Shown: piece after piece, positions 45,490 to 57,889 of the stretch
How positions within the stretch are numbered: the first letter of the stretch is position 1
Layout of the letters: each line of letters starts with the position of its first letter
Origin: Brasenia schreberi
Taxonomy: Eukaryota; Streptophyta; Magnoliopsida; Nymphaeales; Cabombaceae
Direction of reading: 5' to 3'
NCBI GenBank assembly: GCA_036023115.1
Contig: JAYKKT010000079.1
Location: 8,941,001-9,005,000, forward strand
Length of the DNA stretch: 64,000 nt
Position numbers and translations under genes: made by a program
Notes under the pieces: generated by a model
Told to the model about the DNA's origin: nothing
Databases searched by the model: none
What the model saw: only the letters and a program-made list of their open reading frames with translations

Positions 45490-45697
45490 CTGAACCTTAA
45501 AACCTGAAATTGAAAGACATAGCTGAAGGAAAATTGCGGAAGGGAGATATATCTATATCTTTAATTGCAAAAAGGCTCAATGTGTGCGTGTGTGTTGTGT
45601 ATATATTGAGAGACAACTCACGCAGTTGAACCTTAAAATGTAGCTGAAAGGGAGATATAGATATAAGAGCGGAAAGGCTCAATGTGTGCGTGTGTGT

Positions 45698-45730
<33 letters not shown>

Positions 45731-46100
45731 GAGCCCAAAGGTCGTCAACATGTGCGTGTGTGTTGTGTATAAATGTAAAGACAACTCACACGACTGAAAA
45801 TTAACAACCCGAAATTGAAAGACATACACAACTGAACCGGGAAAACTCACGCAACTGAAAATATATAGATATGGCTATATCTTAGTAGCTGCCGAGGCCA
45901 AAATGTGCGTGAAGGTGCTTGAGCAAGAGCTCGGGTGTCTTTGGGTGCGAGTGTGGAATTTTAAATGACAACTCACACGACTTAAAGTAACAACCTAGCT
46001 GAATGGAAATACATATATATGATAAGAGTGAAAGCTCAATGCATGCGTGGGTGTAGTGTGTAAATTTAAAGACAACTCACGCAGCTCTTACTAGAGTCTT
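45490..46100. repeat. Tandem repeats and microsatellite in G1 LTR
   Basis: Repeated units with ctcaatgtgtgcgtgtgtgttg and acaactcacacgac words, including a (TA)n run at about 45706-45730. Same position as, but different unit from, the arrays in the other LTRs. Confidence 0.7.
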
Positions 46101-46849
46101 TGGAGTAAGAGCGATGGCTCAATTGTGTATGTGGGTGCTTGGTGTATGAGATAAGAGCTAAAGCTCAAGTGCTCGTGTGTGTCTCGTGTATCAAGCATCA
46201 ATATTACATCGCGGGGGGAGACAATGCTCCGTTAATACAACCCCGTATCCGAATTGAATTAAGTATAAAGCAAGTTATCGTAAGGGACCAAGTTTAGACA
46301 CTTACAAATAGCTGGTCCATCTTCACTTGCTCGTGATTGGGCTTGTGTCCACTTTGGACAGCCAAGGATGTGCTCTCCTTGAAGCTTGAAGCGTGAAGTG
46401 GCTGGCCGGAGGTTGAGCTTGGAAGGTTTGGGCCTTGAGAGATAGAGGCTCACGGGTGTGTAGGGTGCGGGTCTTAGTGGCTTTTGTGGGATTATGGCAA
46501 AGGAGGTCACAGGTGTGCTAGGTGGTATGTGGTAGGCTAGGATGAGTTGGGGCACTAGGCAAGAGGTCACGGCAAGGGTGCTAGGGTGTCTTGTAGTGGG
46601 GTTAGGTTATGGCGTTGGGGTGTGGAGTGGGAGTGTAAGGCAAGGTGGCCGAGGTAGGCCAAGGAGTATGGTGATGGAAATGATGAAGGGAGTCAAGGTG
46701 ATGGCCGTGGATGTTAGGCTAGGAGGTGGTGTATGGCAGGTTGGCGGCGTAGTAGGGTGGCAGGGAGTCAGTGGTAGTGGTAGGGTGAAGGTAGGGAGTC
46801 GGTGTTAGGTAGGGGCAGTAGGTCGGTTGGGTGGCAGGGGGTCGGCTAA

Positions 46850-46995
46850 GGGGTGAGAGGCGCCAAGGAGGCGCGCGGCACGGGAGGCGCGTGGTGTTAG
46901 GGAGGCGTGCAGCGTGGGAGGCGCGCGGCGCGGGAGGCGCACGGCGCGGGAGGTGGCGGCATCCGGTGGCGCGGGAGAGAGGCGCGTGCAGGGCA
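46850..46995. repeat. GC-rich tandem repeat in G1 LTR
   Basis: Repeats of about 16 bp built on gcgcgcggcgcgggag, an island of very high GC in AT-rich DNA. Open frames on both strands here (Arg/Gly/Ala-rich) are products of the repeat, not genes. Confidence 0.75.
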
Positions 46996-48180
46996 CGCAG
47001 GGTGTTCGGGTGGTGATGGGAGGTGGCTGGTGTAAAGAGAGTACGTCGGTTGGGGTGGTAGGCCGGAGGTGGTTGGGATTAGGGGAGCTGTGGGGGATTA
47101 GGTGGTGTCGGTTAGGGTAGGTTTAAGGTGGTTTAGAGGGATTCGAGAGAGATGGGCTAGGTGAGTTTGTTAGGGTTACCTTAGGGCGTGGTTTAGGGTG
47201 TGCTCAAGCTCCAAATCAGCCACTTCAAAGCCTTCTTGTCCAAGCAAATCCAGCCCTTAATCAAGGTGGTGCAGCCCACACTAATCCCTCTTTAAGCCCA
47301 CAATTAACCCACTAAACAAAATTAAAAAAGCACTAAACACTCACCTTAATACCCTCTCTCTCCTCCAAGCTCCTCTCCAAGTGGATTTCACCTGAGCTTT
47401 TGGGGTCTTGGATCTGGATCTTAGATCTCTAATATTTTAAGATCCATATCCAATCCAAATCCAATATTTTTATGGATATGGATCTGGATATTTTGGTCCA
47501 TATTCAATCCAATCCAAACACTATTTGGATCGACCCAAATCCAAACACTATTTGAATATGGATCTGGATATTTATGGTCCAGATCCAACCCAAATTTTCT
47601 CTGGATGGTCCTTCTTGTCTTTTTGAGGCGGACGTTTGGTGCGAGCACTGGCTTTATCAACGCTCCGTCTGGTGCTGGGTTTTCCCCAACTTTGTCGTTC
47701 GGACTCCATCTCGCCATTTTGGACTCTGTTTTTGCTTAATTTTGTCATTTCTGGCTCAGATTCATGCTGCTTGGGTAGATGTATTCGATTTGGCTTCTGG
47801 GTGTGCCGGGCTTTCATTCTGCATCTGGCCTAGGCCTTCCTTTCACCTTTTGATCCTGGCCTTTATCAGGCCAGGGTGTTGCTTTTGTGCTTCTGCACCT
47901 GTTTTTGAGGTTGCTTTGGATTTGGCCTTCATGGGCTGGTTTCTGGGTTGCTTCTCGATCAGGTATCGTCTTCCCTACTTCACCTGTTCGTCTTTTGCTT
48001 TTTGGGAAAAATGGGGCTTGACCCGAGTTTAAGGCATTTATATTGGATATGGGGTTCAAAACAGTATTTACAAGCTTTTTGGGAAGCTCTTGGCTTTTTG
48101 AAAATGCAAAATGGCCTTTTGGGTTGATTTGCAAACTAGGGATTTGTTTTTTAAAATTATGGGATTTTGGGGTGTTTACA

Positions 48181-49633
48181 AACATCGGGATGGATTTTTC
48201 TAAGCTTTTGTTTCATGGGTTTTGCATTGGGTTCTAAGGGTAGATGATGCTCCACGATTTTATGGTCTAGACCTGGCATGTCTTCAAAGGTCCATGTAAA
48301 TACATCAACATAGGATTTCAAAAATGCAATGAATGATGCATTTTCATGCTCATGCAAACATGCACCTATTTTTATACACTTTGGGGTTGACTCACTCCCT
48401 AAGTTGATTTCTACAAAATCCCCTCCTTTGGAAGTTGAAGGCTTTTCCAAGTCAAGGATTCTATGAAATTCGAGAAGCTCAGAGGCTTGATCTTCCTCAT
48501 GGATGAGGGGATCTTCCTCCTTGCTTTGATCATTCTCAAGTACTTTAATTTCTAAGGAAGTGCTAGGCAAGAGAGAGGGTTTATGAATGGCAAGCTTGGA
48601 CGATTTTGGTTTGGGAATATATACAAGCTTTGAAGAACTCAAAAATGGGCTTTGTACATGGCCAATATTTTTAGAAATTTCGAATTTTTCAATTTTGTTG
48701 TTTTTTTAAAGCAAATGCTAGAATGATGAATGTAAAAGACTTTCTTTTTGAAATTTTTAGTTTTTTCAATTCTTTTGGCTTTTCCCAAACAAAGGCTAGG
48801 AGAATGAACATAAACAACTTTCTTTTTGGAATTTTCATGTTTTTCAAATGCTTTGGCTTTTCAAAGTTTTCCAATTTTTTTTGGTTTTTTTAAATATATA
48901 TATATTTTTTATTTTTGTCTGAGGAGGGATCTTCCATCAAACCTACAAAGAAAATGCCATGAATTAGACTTTAAATAAGAGGTCTAAGCCTTAGGTGGTG
49001 GCTCAGGGGGTATGGATGGGATGTATCCCAATCCATGTCGATTTGGGTTTGGTATAGGTAGGATGGGCTCTAACCTAACTTGGCTTTGGGCACCTAGACC
49101 TTGGTAAGGTATGTATCCCATGTTCAACATCATATTCCAAGGCTTCTTGAGTTTTGAAAAGTTTTTATAAAGTGGATGGCCTTGGAATATGGTATCGTCA
49201 ATGTCATAGATGTACACATGACTTGGCTTGGATGAGGTCTTGGAGGCATGGTCTAAGAAGGACTTAGGCTTCCCTAGGATGCACACGACCCTAGAAGAAG
49301 ATGGTTTTACATGTTGAGCACTTGGGGATGGCTTGGGCTTCCCTAGAAGATGGGTGGTTCTAGGGGAGGATGACTCCATGGTTTTGGGTTTGCCTAGGAG
49401 GCGAACGACTCCATGATGTGGGTTTTCCTAGGGGAGATCTAACTAACGATGGAAGAGGCCTCTCTACGACCTCTTCATGGAACGGATGACTTGATATGTA
49501 AGGAAAATTTTGGATTCCCTTAAGTTGGGGATGATCTTCTCCAAGAATCAATACTACTTGGTTTTTCCACCGGATTTTCACACACTTGTGAAAGGTCGAA
49601 GGAATAGCCTGGAGACTATGGATCCATGGCTTC
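48181..49633 (-). pseudogene. Gypsy gag-pro/pol slice between two LTR junctions
   Basis: Minus-strand piece of a Tat-lineage element related to G1/G2. From right to left: PWIHSLQAIPSTFHKCVKIR (end of protease region), NQVVLILGEDHPQLKGIQNF, LLNMGYIPYQGLGAQSQV near 49080-49140, then the pol start: EFHRILDLEKPS, IKIGACLHEHENASFIAFLK, EDMPGLDHKIVEHHLPLEP and KQKLRKIHPDV at the G1 LTR junction. Stops and frame changes are present. Both ends are cut by LTRs, so it is a remnant of the target into which G1 inserted. Confidence 0.8.
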
Positions 49634-50687
49634 TGTAAACATGAAAATTTCCACTCCCAAGTTAGAAAACTCGAAGTGAACCTTTTCATGCCTACACTTG
49701 CGCGAGCGTGCCAGCTAGCTTACTCAAACTAGCGAAGGTTTTTAAACATTTTTCTGACTTTTGGAGATTGTAGGCAAGCGGACTCTTTTCGCTTTAAACC
49801 TTCTTGAACCGATGCTCAAGGGTTTGTTTAAGCACTTAGGAACTTCGATTTTCAAACAAGTTTTTACTTCAAATTAACTAAACAATCAATGTTTTGAAAG
49901 AATTCAGTTCATACACTCTTGCCAATTTTTATTACGGGGTTGGACGACCCTAAGACTTTTGCAAGTTTTATTTATTTAGGCCTGATGTGTGTAGAGTGTG
50001 TGGGCCTAGTTTCAACTTCATTAGAGGGAGTGTTCGAGCAATTTTCTGCAATGAGCAGATGCAGAGATGTTATAAATTTTGTTTTGGGTTTTTTAGAATG
50101 ATGATACGAACTCACCCGAATTGAAATTGCACCTACTCTACATCCGAAGTAAAACTCACGCAAATTTAAAGTGCATTCACTCTACTTTCACGAAAGTAAA
50201 ACTCACTCGAATTGAAAGTGCTTTCACTCTACTTTCATGAAAGTAAAACTCATGTGAATTGAAAGTGCTTTCACTCTAGTATCACGAAAGTAAAACTCAC
50301 ACGAATTGAAAGTGCTTTCACTCTACTTTCATGAAAGTAAAACTCAAGCGAATTGAAGTGCTTTCACTCTACTTTTACGAAAGTAAAACTCACGCGAATT
50401 AAAGTGCTTTCACTCTACTTTCACGAAAGTAAAACTCACGCGAATTGAATATATGTACTTAGCTTAAGAGAGTGAAAAGGCTCGAGTGCACGTGAGTGTA
50501 AAGAGTGGAAAGGCTTCAGTGCTCGTGGGTGTGATCGTGTTCAATCCACCAATTTAAGAGCGAAAAGGCTCAGTGCTTGTGAGTGTAAAGAGCGAAAAGG
50601 CTCGAGTACACATGGGTGTGATCATGTTCATCCACCAGTTAAGAGCGGAAAGGCTTAAGTGCTCATGGGTGCGGTCATGTTCATGCA
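49634..50687 (-). repeat. Partial gypsy LTR with 48-bp tandem array
   Basis: Begins tgtaaacatgaaaatttcc on the plus strand and follows the first third of the other LTRs (gcgtgccagctagctta block, cttgaaccgatgctcaaggg block). It breaks off at 50687, where an LTR terminus in the opposite orientation begins. Confidence 0.7.
50113..50448. repeat. Tandem array of a 48-bp unit in LTR
   Basis: About seven copies of a unit containing gaattgaaagtgctttcact and acgaaagtaaaactcac, with an internal inverted repeat (ctttca/tgaaag). Copies are adjacent and diverged, without spacers. Confidence 0.85.
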
Positions 50688-51010
50688 TGTAAACACCCAA
50701 AATTTCCATGTTTTCAAAACTCCTGAATTTTAAAAAAGCCAGCTCGAGGTCAAATCAAGAGAAAAAAGGAATGTCCAAGCCTGTTCGAAGGAAAGCTAGA
50801 CAAAAGATCGAAATTGGCATCCAGCTCAAAATCAATTTCAGCTCCCAAATACAAAAAGAAATCAAGACCTTAATGAAGCCGTCAGAAATCAAGCACCAGG
50901 CCAGTCAAAACGAAAGTCAGAGTCTGTTGGAAAATCCAAGATAGACCTCATCGAAAATAGGCCCGAAACGGGATTAGACGGACCAAATCAAAACATCAAA
51001 AAGTCCCCTT
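50688..51010 (+). repeat. LTR terminal segment in inverted orientation
   Basis: Starts tgtaaacacccaaaatttcc, the 5' terminus of these LTRs, but on the plus strand, opposite to every neighbouring gypsy feature. The remainder is purine-rich, as in the equivalent zone of the G1 LTR, but too diverged to align by eye. It joins minus-strand pol of G2 at about 51010. Confidence 0.55.
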
Positions 51011-52377
51011 TGGCTCGACAGTCTGTTGAACGGTTCGCATCTAGTTGCCAGATTCGATATGAATCGGCGCACGGATTGTAATCGACCCTGGAGGCTACGG
51101 ATTTGGGTGAGATTGGAGGGTGGAGCCATGTCTATGATGGCTCGACACTTAGAGGGGTCGACTTCTATTCCCCTTTGGCTCACCATAAAGCCTAGAAGCT
51201 TCCCTGATTCTACCCCGAACACACATTTTTGAGGGTTTAGCTTTACTTTGTAAAGCCTAAGCATTTCGAAAATCTTTTGTAAACATTCGATATGGGTGCA
51301 TCGGGTTTTGGATTTCGCCAAGAGATCATCTACATACACTTCTACAAGCTCATGAATTTGATCATGGAAGATCGTGTTCATGGCTCGTTGGTATGTTGCG
51401 CCGGCATTTTTCAAACCAAAGGGCATGACTGTATAGCAGTACGTGCCCCATGGGGTTGTGAAGGCGGTCTTACCCTGATCTCGTGGACTTAGTTTGATTT
51501 AATTATAGCCTGAATAGCCATCCATGAATGAAAACATTTCATGATTTGCAGTACTATCGACTATCAAATCTATGTTTGGTAAAGGATAATTATCCTTTGG
51601 AGTGGCCTTATTCAGGTTTCTGAAATCGATAAATATTCGAATTTTCCCAATGGTTTTTTGAACCACAACGATATTTGACAACCAATCAGAATACGCAATG
51701 GGTTTTATAAATCCGGCTTTTAGCAGATCTTCTAAACCCTCTTTGACTTGCGTGTGCACATTCGGGTGTATTTTCCTAAGCTTCTGCTTTATGGGTTTTA
51801 CACCTGCATCTAAGGGAAGACGATGCTCGACTATGCTGGGATCTATGCCCGGCATGTCTTCATACGTCCATGCAAACACATCTAAATAGGTTTGTAGAAA
51901 TGCAATGAATGCTAACTTTTCAGTTTCATGCAAGCATGCGCCTATTTTGATGGTTTTGGGATTGGAATCATCCCCTAGGTTAACCTCTATGAAATCTCCT
52001 CCTACTGATTGGGAAGGTCTTTCAAAATCGAGAATTCTATGAAATTCTGGGAGCTCAAAAGTGGGATCTTCCTCAAGGGGATCCACTTCTGGGCTTTGAT
52101 CATTCTCGTGGGCTATAGACCCGAGGGAACTTGATGCGTGATTTTCAAAATAACCTGGTTTTGTACTTGGATTTTCAAGTGATTTCGAAATTTTTGGTCT
52201 GGCTATGCAGATGACGTTTCTTTCAAAATCCTTTTCTTTTGCCAGAGTCCTACCAAGAGCAGCTATGTACAAAATCTTTTTGGTATTTTGCAAATTTTCG
52301 ATTTTTTTTGGCTTTTGTAAAACAAGAACTTTGGGAACTATACAAAGCACTCTTTTTTCGAGTTTTTGTTTTTCCAT
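51011..52377 (-). pseudogene. Gypsy G2 pol, N-terminal part and RT
   Basis: Nearly identical to 62480-63842 of G3. It encodes the pol leader, then KQKLRKIHPNVHTQVKEGLE, PKDNYPLPNIDLIVDSTANH, FSFMDGYSGYN; a stop just after this replaces the Gln codon found in G3, and the rest (51426 leftward) has MPFGLKNAGATYQRAMNTIF, VEVYVDDLLAKSKT (catalytic Asp pair) and LLGFMVSQRGIEVDPSKCRA. The pol ends abruptly at about 51011 against the inverted LTR segment, so RNase H and integrase are missing. Confidence 0.9.
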
Positions 52378-52490
52378 TGTTTTTGGTTTTTCTTGTTTTT
52401 TGATTTTTTTCGATTTTAAGTTTTCAAATGTTTTTGGTATTTTTAGAAAAGGGATCTTCCGTCATACCTACAAAGGGAAAACACTACGGG

Positions 52491-55370
52491 TTAGACTCGA
52501 AATAGGAGGTCTAAACCATAGGTTTCTTCTAAGACAGGCTCCGGGGCACCCTTGACCCAGGTGGTCACAAGGGGTCGCTCCAGCGGTATTCGGGGAGTAT
52601 AGCCGATCCCATATCGGCTTGGGTTGGCCCTAGGCAGGATGGGCTCTAGGAGACCCTGGTTTTGTGCCCCTAGACTCTTGTAGGGCGTGTAGCCCATGTT
52701 CAATAACATGTTCCACGACCTTTTGTTTTTTGAAAAGATGGGATATAAGTCGTGGTCCTGGAACATGCTATCGTCCATATTAGGCTCGTATGGCCTTTTG
52801 TCCAGGGGTTTTGGAAATAGGGAACGCTTGGGTTCTCCTAGGAGGATTAGAGTCGGGAGGGGGCCTGCTTTGGCCGGCCCCTTCACACATACAACCTTCC
52901 TAGGGTTGTTCAACACGAGCCGAGGTGGCTCAACCATAATTTGCCCCAGGTTAGCCTCATGGGCCTGGGAGCTTGATAAACAAGGGGAGTTTATGATCCC
53001 CTGAAGCTGTGGGTGACTCTCACCTAGGATCACTACGACCTGGTCCCTAAAAGGGATCTTGACACACCTGTGGAAGGTGGATGGCACAGCGCACAAACTG
53101 TGTATCCAGGGTCTTCCCAGCAACAGGTTATAATGGGGGTGGATGTCCAAGACATGGAACACCCCCGTGTGTTCGATCCCTCCCGTTTCCATTGGGAGTT
53201 CGATGGATCCTAAAGGTCTAGACGCATTCCCATCGTATCCAGTGATAACGATGGGGCTTGGGTTTATTGAAGTCAAGGTGACTCCGATTTTGTACGCCAC
53301 ATGAAGTGGAAGGATGTTGAGCCCTCCTCCACCATCGACTAGGCACCTGTCCAGAGAGTGGTTGTTTCGAACCACCTCGATATGCAGGGCCTGGTTATGG
53401 GTTTCGTAAGGTCTATCTACATCATCTTCCGAAAAGGTGATGGGCGATTTTGCTCCTAATAAAGCCACTTGGGCAGACAAGGATTCCGGACTTATGTTCG
53501 AATCAACCTTTGCCCTTTCTAGAATTTTCTCTAATACAAGTCTATGCCTAGGCGAGGTTTTTATAAGCTCTAGGATAGACAAGTGAATAGGAATCTTTGA
53601 AAGGTGGTTTTCAAAATCATAAGGATTTAGGATGATTTTGTCCTTATCTGCTTTTGGCAGACCACTAGGGATACATGCTTTTGAGGGGCCAGGCACACTG
53701 ACCACCTTTTGAGCACCTGGAAGGTGCGGGGGTTGATAGATCCTCCCGGATCTAGTGACTTCCCCCACGACCAGCCTAGGGTTCGCGCTAGACTTGGCTC
53801 TAAGGATGAGCTGAGGAGAACCTTGGATTTTCAAAACTGGTTTTACCGGGGTTTGCACTTTTGGTAGTCCCCGAATGACGACTTGGGCGGGCCTCTTGTA
53901 TAATACAAGGATGAGCTCACAAGTAGGTCGACCAGGTTCTGGCTTTTGTGCTAGTTCCTTAGAAATGGTGAGGGTACATACCTCCTTTCCTTTCCCACTG
54001 CCACTGGTGTGTTTGGGAAAGGGTTCCTTGAAGATAGCTTGAGGTGGCTCAGGTTCCGCAGTGACCTGGAGCCGGCCTTCTGCTATCAAGTTCTCAATTT
54101 TATTTAAAAGAGAGAAGCAGCGTTTGGTATCATGGCCTTTGAGCCGATGATACTTACAAAATCGGTTTAAATACCCCCCCTTGGACATGACTCCTTCGGG
54201 GATTTCAGGGAGTTCGATCATGCCCTGGGCAAGTAAGAGGTCTAGGACCTCCGACACAGGTTGCCCCAGCGGAGTGTACTCCCGTTTTTCAACCGGTTTT
54301 TGAAAATTGCGTTCCCTCTTATTTTCTAATTTTTCAAAATTTTTAGAAGTACCCGCAATGCCTGAATCCACCCGGACATTGGCGATTTTATGGGGCTTTG
54401 CCCCTTTGTCCGTCGTGGGCAGCCCATATGCGATGGGCTTTTCCAAACGGGTTTTTGGAATGGCACTTCCTTTCCATAAGTGATCGTATGTCCCTTTTCG
54501 CAAGTTGGTTTCGAAAAGGGAGGCCTTTTTTATCAACTTATGGAAAGTTGAAATCTCATGGAGCGAGAGAAGGGTTTTTAACTCGCTTTTGAAATTATCC
54601 AGGATGAGCATTACTGCGCATCCTTCGGATATGGGCTCTCGCACCTGGCCCAAAAGTGACCTCCATCTTATAATGAAGGCATGCACGTCTTCGTTCATGC
54701 CTTGCTTTGTATCCCTTAAGGTATTCAGGGTTGGCGTGACTTCTACGTTGTGTGCAAATCTTTGCATGAAGCAATTCGCTAACTCTTCAAAAGTAGCGAA
54801 CTGGCTTAAGTCGTAGGAAGCCAGCCATTTGGCAGCTGTGCCTTTAAGGGATAAAGGGAACCAATACACCCATTTCATCGAGTCCTTTTTCTTCTTATGG
54901 GCTCGACATGAGAAAAGCTACAAGTGAGACCTAGGGTCTCCCATGCCATCATACCGATGGAAGTTCGGTATTTCATCGTCACTGTCTGTTTCGTAATCCA
55001 TAGGAAGAAAATCAGACAGGGCATAACTTCTTTTCTCTTTATTCTGCCCTTTCAGCAACTGCTGTAGGGCTTTACGGTCCTTTTGTGTGAAGGACTCGTG
55101 GTATTGGTTGCCTTCCATTACGGAGGCCTCTTTTTGCTTGCAAGGTTTTTCAGATTTCTTTTTAGGCCTTTGTTCACCGTTCGATGAACATGAATCGCCT
55201 ACTTCAACCTCTTGGCTGAGAGCATCGATTTTGGCCTCAAACTCCCTTCTCAAGTCCTCGATTTCATCTAGTTTTATTTTGTTTTTGAAAATCCTCCTAG
55301 AGTGAGAACTTGATGCGCATGAGCCTTGGCTCGACACTTCACTTGGATTGGATTTTGACATGCTTTTCAA
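52491..55370 (-). pseudogene. Gypsy G2 gag-protease, one internal stop
   Basis: A minus-strand frame of 960 codons with one in-frame TAG at 54918-54920 (a Gln codon, CAG, in G1). N-terminal part: coiled-coil-like DEIEDLRREFEAKIDALSQE, then DRKALQQLLKGQNKEKRSY. After the stop: Retrotrans_gag block (YDLSQFATFEELANCFMQRF), zinc-finger variant CKYHRLKGHDTKRC near 54115-54155, and retropepsin with LVDGGGGLNILPLHVAYKIG (Asp-Gly-Gly active site, near 53300-53350) and YNLLLGRPWIHSL. The product would form capsid and process the polyprotein. It ends 113 bp before pol, so pol lies in a separate frame. Otherwise intact, the best-preserved gag-pro here. Confidence 0.88.
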
Positions 55371-55481
55371 GCTTTTTCAAAATATCCTAGGTACAAGCAA
55401 AGAAAACAAGTTAAAACGACACCTTTTTACAAAATTTTTGCAAGACTTCTACAAGCAAACTCGATTTTTGAAAAGGCTCAC

Positions 55482-55499
55482 GTCCCACCGGGGGTGCCA
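55482..55499 (-). other. G2 primer-binding site
   Basis: tggcacccccggtgggac on the minus strand, five bases from the LTR end, resembles the complement of a tRNA 3' end. The tRNA is not assigned. Confidence 0.7.
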
Positions 55500-56094
55500 A
55501 TCTCTGTAGACGCGCGAAAAAATCCCGCCTCTTTGCCTCTTTCGGGGCTTGGAGCGGATCCTCTCGTGTGTCTAAGGCCTATGTATGCAAACAGGGCGTG
55601 CCAGCTAGCTTACTTAAGATAGCGAAGATATTTTTAACACTGACTTCTAAACGTGGTGACTGTGAGCAAGTAAGCTCTTGTCGTCGCAGACCTTCTTGCA
55701 CCGATGCGCAAGGGTCAGTCTGTACGCTTTGCAAAAATCGAGTTTTTGGAGAGAAAGTCTACGAAGCGGTTCGAGGTGTCTATTTCGGGTCTTTAAGATG
55801 CGATTGCATATTTTAGATCACGTGGATTTGCACGTGCCTAAGTCTTTTCTTTTATCCCTTTTCGGTCCACCTAGTTTGTGTGTTATGAACACTCCACTAC
55901 ATGGGCGAATTCGAGCGGGGCTTGCTTCGATGCAATATGCGTCCTACCTCGTGGTATGGCGTAGATGCAATGCAAACTCACGCTACTCCAAAGGGAAAAC
56001 CCGAAATGTAAAGACAATACTGAAGGGAAATGACTGAAGGGAAATAACCGAAGGGAAACACCGAAGGGAAATATGTATATAGCTTATGTATATG

Positions 56095-56640
56095 AGCCCT
56101 TACTCGGGTCTTGCAAATAAGAGCGAAGGCTCAATGTGGGTGCGTGCTTGAATTGAAAGACTTACACACATGACATGAAATTAAACCCAAATATAAATTG
56201 CAGTATGGCCTTGACTAAGGTCTTGGGGAGTAAGAGCGAAGGCTCAATGTGTGTGAAAGTGCTTGAATTGAAGTACTACACACATGACATAAATGAAACC
56301 CAAATATAACTGCAATAAGGCCTTTACTAAGGTCTTGGGAGTAAGAGCGAAGGCTCAATGTGTGTGAGAGTGCTTGAATTGAAAGACTACCCACACGACA
56401 TAAATGAAACCCAAATATAACTGCAATAAGGCCTTGACTAAGGTCTTGGGAATAAGAGTGAAGGCTCAATGTGTGTGAAAGTGCTTGAATTGAAAGACTT
56501 ACTCACACGACATGAAATGAAACCCAAATAGTATAGGTCGGCCCTTACTTGGGTCTTTCAAATAAGAGCGAAAGCTCAATGTGTGTGAGTGCTTGAATTG
56601 AAAGACAACGCACCCAACTTAAACCAAACCCTTCGAAAAT
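56095..56640. repeat. Five-copy 111-bp tandem array in LTR
   Basis: The word gagcgaaggctcaatg (or close variants) occurs at 56121, 56234, 56345, 56456 and 56566, giving a period of 110-113 bp. Units also contain cttgaattgaaagac and the aaggtcttggg region. The minus-strand repeat peptide seen here is a by-product of the array. Confidence 0.85.
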
Positions 56641-57889
56641 GAAAGTATATATATACACTTATGTATTAGGGGCTGATTAGGCCCGTGTGTGTTCAAAATC
56701 GTGCACGACTAAGAGAGTGCACGTGTGTGGTTGTGCCAAGCCATGTTATTACAAGCGGGGGGAGACTATGCTCCGTTATTACAACCCCGTATCAAATTGA
56801 ATCTCAAGCAAGTATACAACTAAGGACCGAGTTTAGGCACTTACGAGTAGCTAGTCCGTAGAGGCCTTGCTTGGGCGTGGGCTTGGCTTCGCCTTGGGCT
56901 GCAAACGGGAGCTCCGCGAGGATAGGTGACCAAAGGTGCTGGCCGGCTGCAAGTGGGGCGCGGGATAGGCGCCTCAAAGGTGGCCGGTGGCAAGTAGATG
57001 TCGCCTCGAGGTAGGGGGGTTTAAAGGGGCTGGACCAAGTGAGTGTCTAGGGTCACTAGGGGAGTCGAGTGTTTAGGGCAAGTGGACCTATAGGGGAGTT
57101 TGTGGGAAGGCCGAATGGGACACCTAGGGGAATGGTGATGACTGGCCGAATGAAGGAATAGTCGGTTGGAGTGGCCGACTAGGAAGATGTGGTGGTGGCG
57201 GGCTGCTAGGGTGACTAAGGTTGGAGTATGGGAAGGTAGCTAGTTAGGTGATGGGGCTATGTGATAGTGGGGATAGTAGGTTTAAGGGAGTGTTATGGGC
57301 AGGTCTTAGGAAATCTAATAGGGTGATCGAGTGTAGTTGAGGGGAGTTAGGTAGGGGCAAATGGTTGGGGCGGCTAAGGTTTGGCCGAGTGGGAGTGGTG
57401 GCGGAGAGGGGCTGTTGGGTAGGTAAGGTGATGGTATGGTGGGTGGCTGGGAGTGGAGAGGGAGTAGAGAAGGAGCTAGGTAAGGTGCAGGGTACTTACC
57501 GAATGGGGAGAGGCGGTGGAAGGCAAGGAGAAACCGGGTGTGGATGGGAGCTCGGCTGGTTCGATTGGGTGAAGGTGGTGGCGTCCGGCTGGGGAATGGT
57601 GGTGGATGGAAGAGGGAAGGTGGCGGTGTAGGTAGAGCTGGCGGAGCAGGTGGAGAGTGGAGCAGGCGGGCAGGTGGAGAGTGGAGCCGGCTGGGCTGAG
57701 GTGAGGGCCTTCTACTTGCAAAACCCGCCCCCAAAGGGGAGGGGTTTAAATAGGGGATGGGTAGGTCGGTTAGGGCTGGGCTTGGGGTAGTGGTTAGGTG
57801 GTTTAGGTAGGGTGGTATGTAGATAAGGTGGGCTGGAAAGGGGTGGGCCAGATATTTTGAAACTAGGGGTTTGGGTAGATTGTGGGCTA

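Larger units (their letters stand above)
45020..48180 (-). repeat. G1 5' LTR (3.16 kb)
   Basis: Minus-oriented LTR running on the plus strand from tgtagacaggcg to gggtgtttaca. Landmarks shared with the LTR at 55505-58981: a gcgtgccagctagctta block after about 90 bp, a microsatellite/tandem-repeat zone, a ggggggagacaatgctcc block (46209), a zone rich in ggatatggatctgg-type words near 47440-47600, and the same termini. On the right it abuts pol sequence of another gypsy copy, so that side is the outer edge of the element. Confidence 0.85.

Noticed and set aside
46805..47016. Arg/Gly/Ala-rich small proteins on both strands
   Set aside because: They are translations of a GC-rich tandem repeat inside an LTR; open frames on both strands are expected from the lack of stop codons in such sequence.
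50113..50448. CRISPR-like array
   Set aside because: The 48-bp units are adjacent with no unique spacers, lie inside a retrotransposon LTR, and the genome is plainly eukaryotic.
56215..56469. A small repetitive protein on the minus strand
   Set aside because: Its internal repeat equals the 111-bp DNA array, which is divisible by three; there is no start context or homology.
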